64,000 nt of DNA from Diaporthe sp. PMI_573 (GCA_021399435.1 JAJTUP010000040.1:558001-622000); one strand, 5' to 3'; counted from the first letter of the stretch, positions 42,624-53,479 are shown. Numbers and translations: made by a program. Notes: generated by a model from the sequence alone, not told the origin.

Positions 42624-44051
42624 CCTTCGAGGAGGTTTATCAACTTTTAATCAATTGACTCATTTTGTAAAAACTCTTTACATCAACCTCAACACTCTCA
42701 TCATATGCCTCGTCTTTATGGTATTTTAGGCGTAGGTACTGTATGTAATCAGATGAAGGCATGGATTAAACGACGCTAACATGCCGTATGACAGGCGGAG
42801 GGATTCCAGGACGCCCCCAGTAGGGGACCTTCTCCAAGTTGCGCACCATGAGAGCCCAGCCGCGCCAGAACCTCTGGCTTTGTTTTGATTGCATGTCAGT
42901 TTTTCTCCTCTCCCGTGGGTGTAGAAGCCTGAGAATGACGTATGCTAGGCTAACCTGGACAACAGCTGCTTTTCCGAGATCAGATAATCCTCAGCAGAGA
43001 AATGATGCTTCCGCACCAGGAGAGCACCGATCACAGCCCACCCAGATCTTTCTGAAAAGATGGGAAAGATATTGAAGGGTGAGAGGAAACAGGCAGGATT
43101 TAAGGTGCCGCCGAAGGAGAAGCACGAGCAGATGTATAAAGCTGTTGTCGACTTTGTGCGTGAGCTTAGGGCTGCTAAAGAGCAGTCGGAAGGTTGAGCA
43201 GACAGCAGTCAGACCAATAAACAGTTGATAAAAACACAGTGTGGCCGAAGCCTCACTTACATAAACAGTTGATAAAAAACTCAGTGTGGCCGAAGCCCCC
43301 TTGGATAACATCCCTGTATTTCTAGATTCAATTTCCCCGCCGATCCAGTTCTCAATTTACTTAGTGATCATTAAACCTTCCGCACAACTATGACTATACC
43401 TCTACATTTAAGCATCAAAAATGGCCCGACCTTGGAGAGGAACGTCGACGCTCCCAGAGGTTCCGAAATTTAGCACCCGAGTCCCGAACGAAATTCGGGC
43501 TGTGCGATTAGTTCGAGCGAAGATACGATAGCAACTGCATATACTATGACAATGCATCCTATTACACCACGATTGATCACTATCGACCGCCGTAAAAGGC
43601 CGCAAATTCTTTGACATTCTTTATAAAATCCTGCTGGTCCAAGGTTCGAACCAGGCTGAATCAAATCAAGCTAAGATATAATCCCTCGCCATGGGAAGGG
43701 GGGTTTGGATGCAGGGTAAGCCCGGTATACCCGGATTATGATGGCTCTAGCTGTCGTGTCTGCCGAAAAAAACCCTCATCTCTTTGAAGAAATAGCCAAC
43801 AAAAGTATTTGTCCCGGCAAAGAAGCAAAACTATAACCTTGTGGTCTGGTGAAAGGCCCTGGCATGCAAAAAGGTATGTCAAAAAGGGTTGCCACATTTC
43901 ACCTCTTCTCTGTCTGCCTCGTTGAAGAATTCGTATGAGTAGCGTAGGAACTGACTTATTACTTACCGCGTTAGCGTTGCGCGCCGTCGCGCCGAGTGAC
44001 TTAGTGGAAGCAGGGACCACCTCTTGTCCAATCACCTGAAGAGGTATTCGT
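42624..44051. other. No gene recognised apart from a small tandem repeat
   Basis: A 46-codon frame (43058-43198, MGKILKGERKQAGFKVPPKE…) has a charged, helix-like composition and could be the tail of a lost transposon protein, but cannot be assigned. Remaining sequence is AT-rich. Confidence 0.4.
43217..43298. repeat. Two tandem ~38-bp copies, period ~44
   Basis: ATAAACAGTTGATAAAAA…CAGTGTGGCCGAAGCC occurs at 43217-43253 and again at 43261-43298. Confidence 0.85.
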
Positions 44052-44180
44052 GTGCTCCGGAACGAGCTGGCCACCGACAAAGGACCAAAAACTGCAGACC
44101 TAACGCTGCTCGACGTCGTCGTGGTCGAAGGCTTCCATGTGAACATTGTCTCGGAAGCTCGCTTGGAGAAGGGAGGTACG
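44052..44180 (+). other. Possible copia-like polyprotein scrap
   Basis: ADLTLLDVVVVEGFHVNIVS followed by EARLEKGG resembles the stretch between protease and GAG-pre-integrase of copia elements (L.dV.yvpgf..NlvS…L…G). Only about 40 codons, no flanking support. Confidence 0.25.
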
Positions 44181-44372
44181 AGAAGAGTACACAGAGGTAA
44201 ATCAAGAACTCAAAGACTACATTTATGGGCCGCTCATAGCGAGAGGGATCATAAAGGAAAAGAAGTCAGCCCTCATTAAAGGTGACCGCTCTTTTTGGGA
44301 CAAAAACACCCGGCACCGTGGTCATTCCACCGCCTTCACAAAACCAGTTCGCTCGGCTGAACTTGGACCTGG

Positions 44373-45736
44373 CTAATCCAGCAGCCCTCTAGGCAGGCGA
44401 CATCTTCGACAAGAATTCAAGAGAAACTCATAGCAAGGCAACACCTCCCACATAAGGCCGTTGCGGCCTTGCCGTGGATACCCTTCGAGTTTCTTTGTGA
44501 CCAGCATCAACGGTTTTAATATCTCCATATACCTTGTGACCGTGACCCAGTCCTCAGTTGACATCTTATCTTCTACAATCAAGGGTTTGGCTGGAAGCTT
44601 GATATGCTTATCTGCCTCTAGCCGTCTATTTTTCTGTGAAACCCGCTCAAGACGTGTATTGTGAGTGCGCTCCTCCTTCTCGGAATAGTCGTCGATTGGG
44701 GCTCGATTGAGGACGGCCGTCTCGAAGGCATAGTAATGTGAGTTCCACCGAGTATCGTTCGGCCGTTTAAGCTCGGCAGGGGGTCGGCGGGGCTCATCGT
44801 CCAGAAGATAATTTTGGGACTCGATTTGTAGCGCTTTAAACTCTCTGGCGCGGCCGTCGCCAGCGTGTCTATCAGTAATCCACATAATAATGTTGCGGAG
44901 CTTGCCTAGGGCACCTTTGCGCCGCCAAAGCTCGAGGTCGTCCTGGAGGGCGCGAGGAGCATCACCTCGGTCTCGAAGGCCCTTAGATCTTTGCCATACA
45001 TGATCTGCGTGGCCACAAGATTAACAATGTGGGCTGTACAGCGTAGCCGACGTTTGCTGGGATTAAAGCCAAACATTCGTCCAAGTGCCTCCACGCCTGT
45101 GTTGTTATTTCCGGCGTTATCCAGGACGAAGTAGCTCACGCGCTTCTCGAGGCCAAACCCCTTGATGATCTCCCCGACGCCGTCTGCAATAGCCTCGCCC
45201 GTGTGGCTCCCGTTGATTGATGGTATAGACAGGAGGATCTTCTTCTTCTTGCCAAGGGGGTCGAGGAAGTGTGCGAACACTCCATTGAGGCTAAGAAGAT
45301 TGCCAGCAGTCCAGAGATCGAATGTAAAGTGGATGTGGCCTTCTACCTCCTGCAGCTGCTTTATAACAATAGCCTTGTAATGGTGAAAGTCTCGTTTAAT
45401 CCAGCTCACGAGCGTATGAGCTATTGGTAAGCACGCAGCGGTGCCAATCTCGGCGTATGCCTCCTGTAGAAGATCATGGAATTGCGGAAGTTCTATTTGG
45501 CGGAAGGAGATATTTGCGTAGGCCATCCAGCGTAGTAAGGCCGTCTTGAATCGCTCAGGACTGAAGTCGGATATTCGCTGATTGATAAGAGCTTGCTCGA
45601 TCGGTCCTGCTGTCGAGGAGTCGCCGTTGAAAGTAAGCCGCCGCTTCTTTTGAATAGGGCCGTTCGCATCCAAATTGTGTTTATCTCGGAGGTGACGTAT
45701 CTGCGAGTGCGAGCCGCCAGCAATATTATGTCCCAC
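44373..45736 (-). pseudogene. hAT-family transposase, truncated and frameshifted
   Basis: The minus strand reads the end of a BED-type zinc finger (GGSHSQIRHLRDKHNLD, with sequence like GHKRYFWVGHN just before it), then the hAT core: ALLRWMAYANISFRQIELPQF, HIHFTFDLWTAGNLLSLNGV, YFVLDNAGNNNTGVEALGR, RLRCTAHIVNLVATQI. A one-base loss near 44955 moves the frame; the sense reading continues DLELWRRKGALGKLRNIIMWI and RPNDTRWNSHYYAFETAV to 44373. The C-terminal dimerisation region (normally after the W..N..kyP part) is missing, and so are recognisable inverted ends. Inactive. Confidence 0.85.
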
Positions 45737-46490
45737 CCAGAAGTACCTTTTGTGACCAAGGATATTAGCTCCGAAATCTAAATTTAATAATATGGTACTT
45801 TTTGACCACTTCTAGCACCCTTTGGCAACTATAGCCAGCATCTCGAATGCATGGAAAATTGCTATACTGTAGTACTTTACTTGAAAGATGAATATGATGC
45901 TACCGCAGTAAAGTATATCTGTGTTGTGTGCGGAGTAAAATCTCAGAAGTACCCGTACCTAGCCCATACAGTCATGATGCAGTCTTTCAAAACGCAGTAC
46001 TTCTGTTAGGTACTCAGACATATATATGCACCAAAGTCTCAAACGTACGAGCTTTTCTGGTCGATCACCGCATTACTCGCCTGGACAAAATCTCCTCACA
46101 GCTCGATCCTTGCCCCTCCACTATCGAGTTCCGTCCATGATTGGATCGAATAGTGTTTAGAGCTATCATCGCATTTGATCTATTACTCACACGTGCCGGT
46201 TCTGCGAACTAGATGCCTTATCCCTGTATCCCTCCCCTTAATTACATCTCTTGCTGCTTTACGTTCTGTGTAGCTTAACGACTGGTGACTCGGCTTAAAC
46301 AAATGCAAAGATGTATTGTTTGAATTTCGATTTCTTCCTACGTGAGCCATGTCGTCCTTCTACCGATTTGCTATACCGTATTAATTCACCAAATTCGTCC
46401 AACCCGCTGTCAGTGGCAGAAGCCAATTGAACTCTGTATTCAAAGGAAAAGTGGAGAGATCTGGTGGTTCAATGTGGCTCAACGAAAACC
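45737..46490. other. No gene recognised
   Basis: A few codons of the hAT N-terminus may extend to about 45780; the rest is AT-rich with no supported feature. Confidence 0.45.
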
Positions 46491-46802
46491 CTAAACCATC
46501 TTTAGACTGTCACTAAGCTGTGTTAAGGAAGGGCGATGACAGGAGTTTGGGCGAATTTGGTGAACTAATACGGTACACTCTTTGAGCTTGTTTCCTACAG
46601 CATAGTTAGTCACGTATGCAATACGGCCGGGCGATGTAGATGATCGCTTACGATATAATCGCTGGGCAATGCAATTCTGTATGCGCCGTCGTTTAGCCTT
46701 GTCTCTAACCTTAGTCCAATCCTCATTGGGCCGCGCTAAGCTGCTATGCGCGCTATTAATGCTTGGAACCGGGCTGAAAGATACAAGCTCTGGAATGCTC
46801 AC
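46491..46802 (-). pseudogene. bZIP transcription-factor remnant with an in-phase intron
   Basis: Minus strand: NEDWTKVRDKAKRRRIQNCI then AQRLYR, and after a 57-nt intron (46595-46651, GTAAGC…CTAAC…TGTAG) NKLKECTVLV. Joined, the YR/NKLKE junction matches fungal bZIP basic regions (RRRIQNRIAQRNYRxKLK). The conserved Arg of QNRIA is Cys here, and Asn of QRNYR is Leu, both in DNA-contact positions. No leucine heptads follow, and no ATG precedes. The intron is a multiple of three, so the unspliced frame also stays open. A decayed gene piece. Confidence 0.6.
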
Positions 46803-47538
46803 CGACCAACCCGTGCTCTTGGTACTCTTGGTGTACCGATGTCAAGTGTCCGTATGCTCACAACTGCAAGTACGGCCCTAGATGCAAGGACCCTACGGGA
46901 TGCAAGTTTGCTTCTTCTTATCATGTGGATACAGTATGTTGCCTCTTCTTTTCTCTCTGTTCTGCTGCGAGGGATACTCAGGCCACTGACTAAGACTCTG
47001 TAGACACCAAGTCGGAAGATCTTCGAGGATGGGGATTTTCAATATATTTAAGCCGTAGTAGATTTCATAGTCATCAGTGCGGCATCCCTGAGCTGTCAGT
47101 ATTTTTAACAAGACGTCAAATGTGCGACCTCAGTGCCCGTAAGGTGGATCACTTGGTTCGGCTTCAATTTCAATCTCAAAAATGTCCAATATTTGTCGTG
47201 GTGTTTGATGGATTGGGACGGTCCCAATTCCTACAGAAACTCAGCGAGTCAGAACTTTACTCTGTTACGTTTTTTGCTGCTTCCCATTTATTCACTACGA
47301 TCCTTTCTAATCTATCTACTTTTATAAAACTCCAGAGACATTCAATAAAAAGTCACCACCATCATAGCTGCTGACTGAGGTGACGTTCTTGAGGGAAATA
47401 TACTATTCCGGCGTCTTGGCTTCGGCCAAGTCACTCAGCCTCTCCTCTGCAACAGCGGGGTAGATAAGACGGATAGGGGTATCGCTATCAGGTCACTAAC
47501 AAGTGCTATAGCCGAAACACTCAAGACACAAGTTAACT
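46803..47538. other. No gene recognised
   Basis: No domain seen in any frame; the presumed N-terminal exons of the bZIP remnant are not recognisable. Confidence 0.4.
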
Positions 47539-47760
47539 TTGGGATATTCTCTAAGTTCATTCATCTCTCTCTTCTTTGGCGGAGAGATCAAGAAAGGCCC
47601 ATGGTACAAATTCAATACTCTAAAGAAGACGACCCCTCCGTCTTGGTCTTGGGAGTCATACATGGGCAAAATTGACTACCTTGTCTGGGAGTCAAGATCT
47701 GAATGGGATACTTCGGTAGAATTGGACACTGCGAGAATTACTGCTCGTATCAAAAGGCTT
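47539..47760 (+). pseudogene. Short fragment of a HET-domain protein
   Basis: The frame contains TPPSWSWESYMGKIDYLVWE. PSWSWA..xG.I.Y is the conserved motif downstream of the HET core in fungal HET proteins. Nothing else of the domain is present nearby, so this is a scrap unrelated in position to the remnant at 6.2 kb. Confidence 0.5.
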
Positions 47761-48305
47761 CAAGCATACGAGAGGACCGCAAGACGAATCGCCACCGAGT
47801 ACTTCAGGCCGAGAACTGTCGGCCAAAGTCACATCACACGTTCAAGATTTACTTGAATCGAGAGTCGATGGAGCGACGTACGTATCGTAGACGATAGGGT
47901 TTGGTTGGTTGGTTGATTCTTGCTTATTTCTTCAAGGGAGACCTCCGCACCATATGCATGCCCATGCTAAGGCGGTCTGCTTAGTCATCCCTTCAGTATC
48001 AAGGCACAAGCGTACCGCGCCGTAGTTTCGTGTGATTGGCCTGGGGCCAGTCCGTGATTGGTCGACAGGTCCAGAATCGAGTCAACAAAACCTTTGGCGA
48101 CCATCAGCGCGTGAATGTGTTTGCGGATGGATCTCCTGCCCTAGCTGCCAAGCGCGTAATCAGCCAGTCGCTGGCTCCTTTGCAAAAACCCCCCTCCCCT
48201 CTGTTTGTTCTAGCATTTAGCTTGTGAATCTTGACGTACATACCCAACTTCTGTTTATTTAATGCTCCTCTCTTACTGCCCACGAGTCAATCAGATGCGT
48301 CTGTC
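47761..48305. other. Upstream region of the large acidic gene
   Basis: No coding feature supported. The leader of the gene at 48306 probably lies in the last ~150 bases, which are pyrimidine-rich, as is common before fungal starts. Confidence 0.4.
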
Positions 48306-50207
48306 ATGGAGAAACCCACCATGGATCTCGCTGCGGATCGCGAGTTTTTGGACCAGGTGTTTGGGGATCTGCGCGCCATGGCTGAGGACAATGTATCGAC
48401 GAAATGGTGGTCTCTGTATACGAGAGACTGGATACCCCGACACCATAGGTATAAAGGCCCTTTCCCAGTCCACTCGGAGTTGAGCCCGTGGTTTAGTGAC
48501 CGATGGAATCGCCCGGAGAATGTCGAAGGCGCCTGGGGCGACTCGAGCGACTCTAAAAAAGATGACAAATTCGAATGGACGCACGACGAAACGGAAGATG
48601 AGAGCTCATGGGGTACTTGCCGGTTCCAAGCGGGGCAGACCCTGAAAGTAGCTGGTCTATCGAGCGAAGAACTAAGCGGAGAAAATGCGGGCGAGGGGGA
48701 AGTAGACGAAGTAGACGAAGAAGAGGAGGACGAGGAGGATGATGAGTGTGAGGACGATGAGGATGAAGACGAAGATAGTGAGGACGAAGAGAACCAAAAC
48801 GAGATTTTTCGTCCCCACTGGGCAGGAGTCGGCAAAGAGCTTTTTCACCACACCCCGGGTACTCCATATATTAGCACATCATACCTGCCGCCTACCATTC
48901 CCGGCTACAGAGAGCCGCCCCAGCCGTCCTCGGAGGACGAAGATGCCGAAGACCAAGATAGAGAGCAGCGTTACTTTGATATCTTGCGAGGCGTGAACTG
49001 GTGTCCGGCCTTCCGTCCCGGCCCCGGGATGTTCCGGGAGACATGTCGCCGCTGGCCCATGGGCTACGGCGTGCAGGCGAGCAAGTACCTGCGTGGGAGA
49101 AGGCCGAGGCATCGCATCTTGGTATCCAAGAATCCAGTCTCCGCGTGGCTCCGGCTCGACGTTAAGAAGCCCAAGGGCTGGATGGTGGCTGCGGCGCAGC
49201 TGGAGGACCTGTTCTGCTTCAGCCAGTTCCAGGCACGCGCCCGCAAGCTCAAGCCCGATGATCCCGCCGCCTACCTGCCGAAGGACCTGCTGGCCGTGTG
49301 GGACGACGAGGTGCTGCCGCCCGAGTACTACGACACGTTCCCGGCGGACTACCTCAGTGACGGTGCGGACTACTTCCTGCACGTCGAGACCATCTGCCTC
49401 TCGGGGTGGTATCCCTACCTGAGGTTCAAGCAGAACGTGGACGCCCAGGGCCTCGGGACCACGCTCGTAGAGTACATCCTATACCTGACCCACCGGTTCC
49501 ACGTGCTGGCGCGTGCCGTCCGCACGACACAGGCCGCGGCCGACCGGGCCTTTGCCAAGGTCGTGGCGTCGGGCATCCTGAGAAGAGACGGCGGCACGGC
49601 AACGACGCCGTCCTTCTCACAGGAAGACTGCGACGCCGTCCTGCTGGCGTACCTAAAGGAGACGGCGGCGTGGCGCGAAGGTAACATGAAGCTCATCCCG
49701 GTGTGGTACCGCATCCAGTGGACTGGGAAGAAGATCGACGAGCTGCTCATGCATACGCTACTCGCGCAAGGGAGACGCAAACGGGAGCTCGGGGAGAAGT
49801 GTGACAACCACGATGACAGCGACAGCGACAGCGACCTCAGCGATGGTCCCCGCAAGTCTGGGAGGCCCAGGATGTCGACGTCCCGGGACATGCGGCGCGC
49901 GTTTGGCCAGCTGGCAGCCTGGCTCGCCGAGGAGAAAGAAACGGCCGTCGTTGGTGACCCTGAGAGGGAGACCCGAGGCAAGAAGAGAAGGAGGAGCTCT
50001 GTCGAGATGGAGACGGAGACGGAGACGTCGGCGGCCAAGAAGAGGTTGCGTGGCAATGATCGGCGCTATTTAACGCCTCCGCTCACCTCGGCCGATCCCA
50101 CTGCGAGCCCGCCCGGTCTGCCCACGTTCAACCTGGCCATCCGACTCGCCAAGCCTGCCACGGCCAAGGGAGATGGTCACGGGCTGCCTTCTCCTCCCGG
50201 GTCGTAG
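48306..50207 (+). CDS. Large acidic, probably nuclear fungal protein of unknown function
   Basis: ATG 48306 (MEKPTMDLAADREFLDQVFG) is chosen; the frame upstream to 48231 lacks an ATG. 633 residues, single exon. An N-terminal region with Trp-rich segments (STKWWSLYTRDWIPRHH, HSELSPWFSDRWNRPE) precedes a strongly acidic run (residues about 145-190, mostly Glu/Asp). A conserved-looking globular middle follows (NWCPAFRPGPGMFRETCRRW, YLRGRRPRHRILVSKNPVSA, YPYLRFKQNVDAQG), then a basic tail with GKKRRRSSVE and a Pro-rich C-terminus. GC content is much higher than in the flanks. Looks like an intact lineage-restricted gene; no function inferred. Confidence 0.75.
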   Translation: MEKPTMDLAADREFLDQVFGDLRAMAEDNVSTKWWSLYTRDWIPRHHRYKGPFPVHSELSPWFSDRWNRPENVEGAWGDSSDSKKDDKFEWTHDETEDESSWGTCRFQAGQTLKVAGLSSEELSGENAGEGEVDEVDEEEEDEEDDECEDDEDEDEDSEDEENQNEIFRPHWAGVGKELFHHTPGTPYISTSYLPPTIPGYREPPQPSSEDEDAEDQDREQRYFDILRGVNWCPAFRPGPGMFRETCRRWPMGYGVQASKYLRGRRPRHRILVSKNPVSAWLRLDVKKPKGWMVAAAQLEDLFCFSQFQARARKLKPDDPAAYLPKDLLAVWDDEVLPPEYYDTFPADYLSDGADYFLHVETICLSGWYPYLRFKQNVDAQGLGTTLVEYILYLTHRFHVLARAVRTTQAAADRAFAKVVASGILRRDGGTATTPSFSQEDCDAVLLAYLKETAAWREGNMKLIPVWYRIQWTGKKIDELLMHTLLAQGRRKRELGEKCDNHDDSDSDSDLSDGPRKSGRPRMSTSRDMRRAFGQLAAWLAEEKETAVVGDPERETRGKKRRRSSVEMETETETSAAKKRLRGNDRRYLTPPLTSADPTASPPGLPTFNLAIRLAKPATAKGDGHGLPSPPGS

Positions 50208-50345
50208 GGGGGGGGTTTGATAAGGAATGTTTGATAAGAGGTGTCTGAGGATGGATATTGGATGAGGACACGCAAAAAAGCGTCTCTAATCGAGCCACAT
50301 ATCTCACCGTTGACAACTGACTGAGATTAAAAGGAGCAAGGCACT
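50208..50345. other. 3' flank of the acidic gene
   Basis: Short spacer, includes a G9 run right after the stop. Nothing else. Confidence 0.4.
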
Positions 50346-50537
50346 GGGTCACAGGATGACATTCAAGCCCTTCCAGTCACTCAGTCTGACGCAACGGACG
50401 ATTCCGCGGGGTCAGAACCTGACTTACAAGAAGCTGCTGAGCCGTTAATGCCCCAGCTGAGAAGGTCGAATCGTCTCCGTAGGAGGGCACGCAAAGATAT
50501 AAACAGTCAAAGTCCTCCACCCAGGAAGCGAGGGTGA
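50346..50537 (+). other. Possible retroelement polyprotein scrap
   Basis: Open frame ending PQLRRSNRLRRRARKD then a short tail and TGA. RRSxRxxxR after an acidic stretch is typical of the linker or tail of fungal LTR-retroelement Pol proteins. Too short to classify. Confidence 0.3.
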
Positions 50538-50779
50538 GGTGATCGTCAACGACTACCGACCTAAAGGTCTGTTGTTGTGAGGTATATAGTGTTGTGCGGG
50601 CGGCTTCTTGCCTACGCCAAATCTTTTTATGAATTTCAGGACGACTGTTGTGATCACTTGATCATCCTCACGCGAAGCACTCAGTCTATCGTGGATACCC
50701 GTGAGTCGCAATCGCTTCGGTGCACCCACTGCTGGCGCAGCGGGCGCCTAAACCGGTTGTCAGCGTTGTCACCCGAGCG

Positions 50780-51032
50780 TTTTTTTTTTTTTTTTTTTGG
50801 TGCGGATCCCCACCAAAACTACAACCCGAGCATGTTAACACCACAACCTCGTCACCACCACATTGCACCTTGGAGAATTTAGCAAAAGTGAGGGCATTCC
50901 GAGCCTCCGGAAGCAAAAATGCAAACAGTCCCTGTTGGGTTTGAACCAACGGCCTCCCGCCAAGTCTGTACAAGTTACAAGATGGTGATTTGAGGCGGGC
51001 GCTCACCACTGAGCTAAAGGGACTGCAACATA
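50780..51032 (-). mobile_element. Candidate tRNA-derived SINE
   Basis: On the minus strand a tRNA-like head (51024-50927) is followed by about 130 bp of unrelated body and ends in 19 A residues (50798-50780). tRNA-like head with A and B boxes, non-tRNA body and poly-A tail is the standard SINE layout. No matching target duplications are seen. It directly abuts the truncated 5' end of the pogo transposase at 51095. Confidence 0.55.
50927..51024 (-). tRNA. tRNA-like sequence (pseudo-tRNA or SINE head)
   Basis: The acceptor arms AGTCCCT and AGGGACT pair fully. D arm GCTC…GAGC within an A box (TAGCTCAGTGG). Anticodon stem CCCGC/GCGGG around CTCAAA with about 27 nt of intron-like insert. T arm GTTGG/CCAAC with B box GGTTCAAACCC. 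If folded this way the anticodon is CAA (Leu), but the long variable arm of Leu tRNAs is absent and three rather than two bases join the acceptor and D stems. These oddities argue for a tRNA derivative. Confidence 0.55.
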
Positions 51033-51094
51033 CCGTAATAAAATAGTCAGCTGTCTGCTTAGGTATATATACATGGTGGTGACTGGTGGCCAAC

Positions 51095-52317
51095 ATGCGT
51101 GCGAAGTACGGGATCCACGACGCAGACTTCTACAACTTCGACGAGACGGGCTTTATGATGGGCGTTATCTGCAGCAGTATGGTCGTCACACACGCTGATC
51201 GACGTGGACGAGGCAAGCAGCTTCAGCCTGGTAATCGGGAATGGGCAACAGCAATTGAGTGCATATGCAGCGACGGCTTCGTGCTGCCGCCGTTCCTGAT
51301 TGTACAGGGCGTTAACCACCTTGCCCCCTGGTACACTGACACCAACCTCCCGCCCTCCTGGGTTATCAAAACCTCCCCAAATGGCTGGACAGACAATGAG
51401 ACGGCTATGGACTGGATTCGGCACTTTGACCAGCATACAGGCGTACGGCGGAAAGGGGTATATCGCATGATCGTCCTTGATGGCCACGAGAGTCATATTT
51501 CAGCTCAATTCGACCAATTCTGCAAGGAGAAGAACATTATCACCCTCTGCCTCCCTGCACACTCTTCACACCTTACCCAGCCTTGTGATGTTGGTTGTTT
51601 TAGCGTACTAAAGCGCTCGTACTGCAAGGAACTTCAGCATTTCATCAAGGCTCACATCAACCAAATCACCAAGCCTGAGTTCTTTATTGCCTTTAAAGCC
51701 GCCCACTTTGCGACTATGACGTCCAAAAACATCAAGGCTGGTTTCCGTGGCGCTGGGCTAGTCCCGTACGACCCCCAGGCAGTCTTGTCAAGGCTTGACG
51801 TGAAGCTTCGGACGCCGACACCAACCAGACCCCCCTCCCTGGAGGCCGACGCTTGGGTCTCTCAGACCCCCCACAACCCAGCCGAAGCTGTATCGCAGTC
51901 AGTATTCGTACGGAATCGAATCAGTATTCACCAAGGGAGCTCACCAACGTCAATGTTTTCAGCTGTGACACAGCTAGCAAAGGGGACAGAGCAAATTGCC
52001 CAGCGGATGGTCCTTATAGAGGACGAGCTGAAGACCCTTCGGAAGGCAATGAGGCGCTTGCAAAGCGTCGAAGGGCCAAGCGTACACGTCTCCAGGCAGG
52101 GGGTGCACTTACTGTAAAGGACGCACAAGCTTTGCTAGCTGCAAAGGCTCCTGGTAGCCAGCAATTGGGAGGGGAGCCGTCGGGAGGGGGGCCGCCTGAC
52201 GCTAAGCCAGCGACGCAGCCGCGCTGTAGCGGCTGCGGTAAGACTGGCCATAATATACGGACCTGCCAGGAGGTTGAAGAGACGTCTGATGAAGGCAGCT
52301 GCATTGAGTGCAGTTGA
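51095..52317 (+). pseudogene. Second pogo/Fot transposase, 5'-truncated and frameshifted
   Basis: Starts inside the protein at a position equal to LRNMMAKYG of the first copy; the helix-turn-helix is missing. The DDE residues are all present: Asp codons at 51140 (YNFDETGF), 51479 (LDGHESH) and 51587 (QPCDVGCF), again with 35 residues between the last two. Near 52050 the frame slips by one base; the sense reading continues EALAKRRRAKRTRLQAGGAL and a CCHC knuckle CSGCGKTGHNIRTC to 52317. It is clearly diverged from the 1.7-kb copy, a different family member. The right terminus may be the ACGTTA at 52412-52417. It cannot be autonomous. Confidence 0.9.
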
Positions 52318-52417
52318 ATTTTCAGTGTTGTGGTGGAGTAATCAGGGTTGGAGTGGACGTGGGGGGGTGAAAGTGGTTCGCGCGATGTCATGTTTCGGTC
52401 GATGTTAAATTACGTTA

Positions 52418-52735
52418 CCTTTTGTTCATCTCTTTCGGAATTCCGATCACACATTAAAAGTTCACGGTGTACTTCCACGTTAGCAACCACGGAAAAGAAA
52501 ATAACAAGACAACAATTGTCCCCCGCTTCAGCGGTATTTAACAAAGTACAGTCCTTCAAATAAATAACACAGACTTTTGAATAAACCAAGGGATATAAAT
52601 AAATATAGCGTACATGGCATATAATATAAGATGGTAATATTTAACCAACTTGAAATCTCATGAAATCAGTCCAAAGATTACAGTACATAAAAGAATATCT
52701 TTGATTTTCTGCTCTTCTTCTCCTTCCATCTTAAC
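52418..52735. other. AT-rich upstream region of the gene at 52736
   Basis: AT-rich with a pyrimidine-rich stretch (TTCTGCTCTTCTTCTCC) just before the ATG, common at fungal transcription starts. No other feature. Confidence 0.45.
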
Positions 52736-53371
52736 ATGGCGCCGCTCATCTGTAGAGTAATTAATGCTTTTGGGCAAGGTATACCCAATGCTCATGTTAC
52801 TCTGGACCGACTACTATCAAACAAATCCGGATCGGTGCGCAACGTAACTTTCACTGAAACGAACGGCTTCGCACATTTCTGGACCTCAAAGTCTGAGACA
52901 ACTAGGTCAGGATGGGCACGAATCCTAGAGGACAACGATGGTATAAATGGCTTGCTCCATTTTCACACCCATTGGGGAGTCATTCCTATTGAGGTCGAAC
53001 TAGCAGGCGAGAAGAGTCACTATTTCCTGGTTCAATTATTTGACGCTTCTACTTATCAAGTTCGGCATTTCGAGTTCCTCACCTCTGTTGCCACCGTCCA
53101 GAGATATGGTCAGTGGTCGGCAGAGGAGGATAAAACGCTGATTCAGCTCAGGAGAGAGGGCTTGAACAGCCAGGAGATCCACGATTCAAGACGCCTTGAT
53201 GACCGTTCAGTGAGTGCTATCACGTCAAGAACCAAGGCTCTGAGCAGTCGCACCCGCAAAAATCTGCTTCTTTTTTGGCCGTCAGCTTTCACTCAGTGCG
53301 AATCATCTAGCTTAAGAGAGTCAACCCACATTGCCCCCCTGGGCGTCGAGGAGATCCTCGGCATCGTCTGA
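52736..53371 (+). CDS. Transthyretin/HIUase-like domain joined to a Myb-like domain
   Basis: ATG 52736, 211 residues, one exon. Residues 1-115 resemble the transthyretin/5-hydroxyisourate-hydrolase fold: an opening strand with VINAFGQGIPNAHVTLDRL, a TETNGFAHFW turn, and a last-strand segment HYFLVQLFDASTYQ comparable to HYHVPLL…YSTYR of HIUases. The catalytic His of true HIUases is not clearly conserved and the YRGS end is absent, so enzymatic activity is doubtful. Residues about 122-165 (YGQWSAEEDKTLIQLRREGL…) look like one Myb/SANT helix-turn-helix. The rest is unassigned. The frame is intact. The combination is unusual; both assignments are by eye. Confidence 0.5.
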   Translation: MAPLICRVINAFGQGIPNAHVTLDRLLSNKSGSVRNVTFTETNGFAHFWTSKSETTRSGWARILEDNDGINGLLHFHTHWGVIPIEVELAGEKSHYFLVQLFDASTYQVRHFEFLTSVATVQRYGQWSAEEDKTLIQLRREGLNSQEIHDSRRLDDRSVSAITSRTKALSSRTRKNLLLFWPSAFTQCESSSLRESTHIAPLGVEEILGIV

Positions 53372-53479
53372 ATCGCCTAAAGCGGAGAAAGTGAGATGAT
53401 CGCGTACGCCTGGTCCGCCAGCACCTGCTTTACCGGAAAATATGTTGATGGTTTCCTGGATGTTCTCCTGCTCGCAGTG

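Noticed and set aside
43640..43660. GGTTCGAACC resembling a tRNA B box
   Set aside because: It is a self-complementary 10-mer with no A box or acceptor pairing on either side.
48287..48835. Ser-rich minus-strand ORF
   Set aside because: Complement of the Glu/Asp-coding tract of the plus-strand gene.
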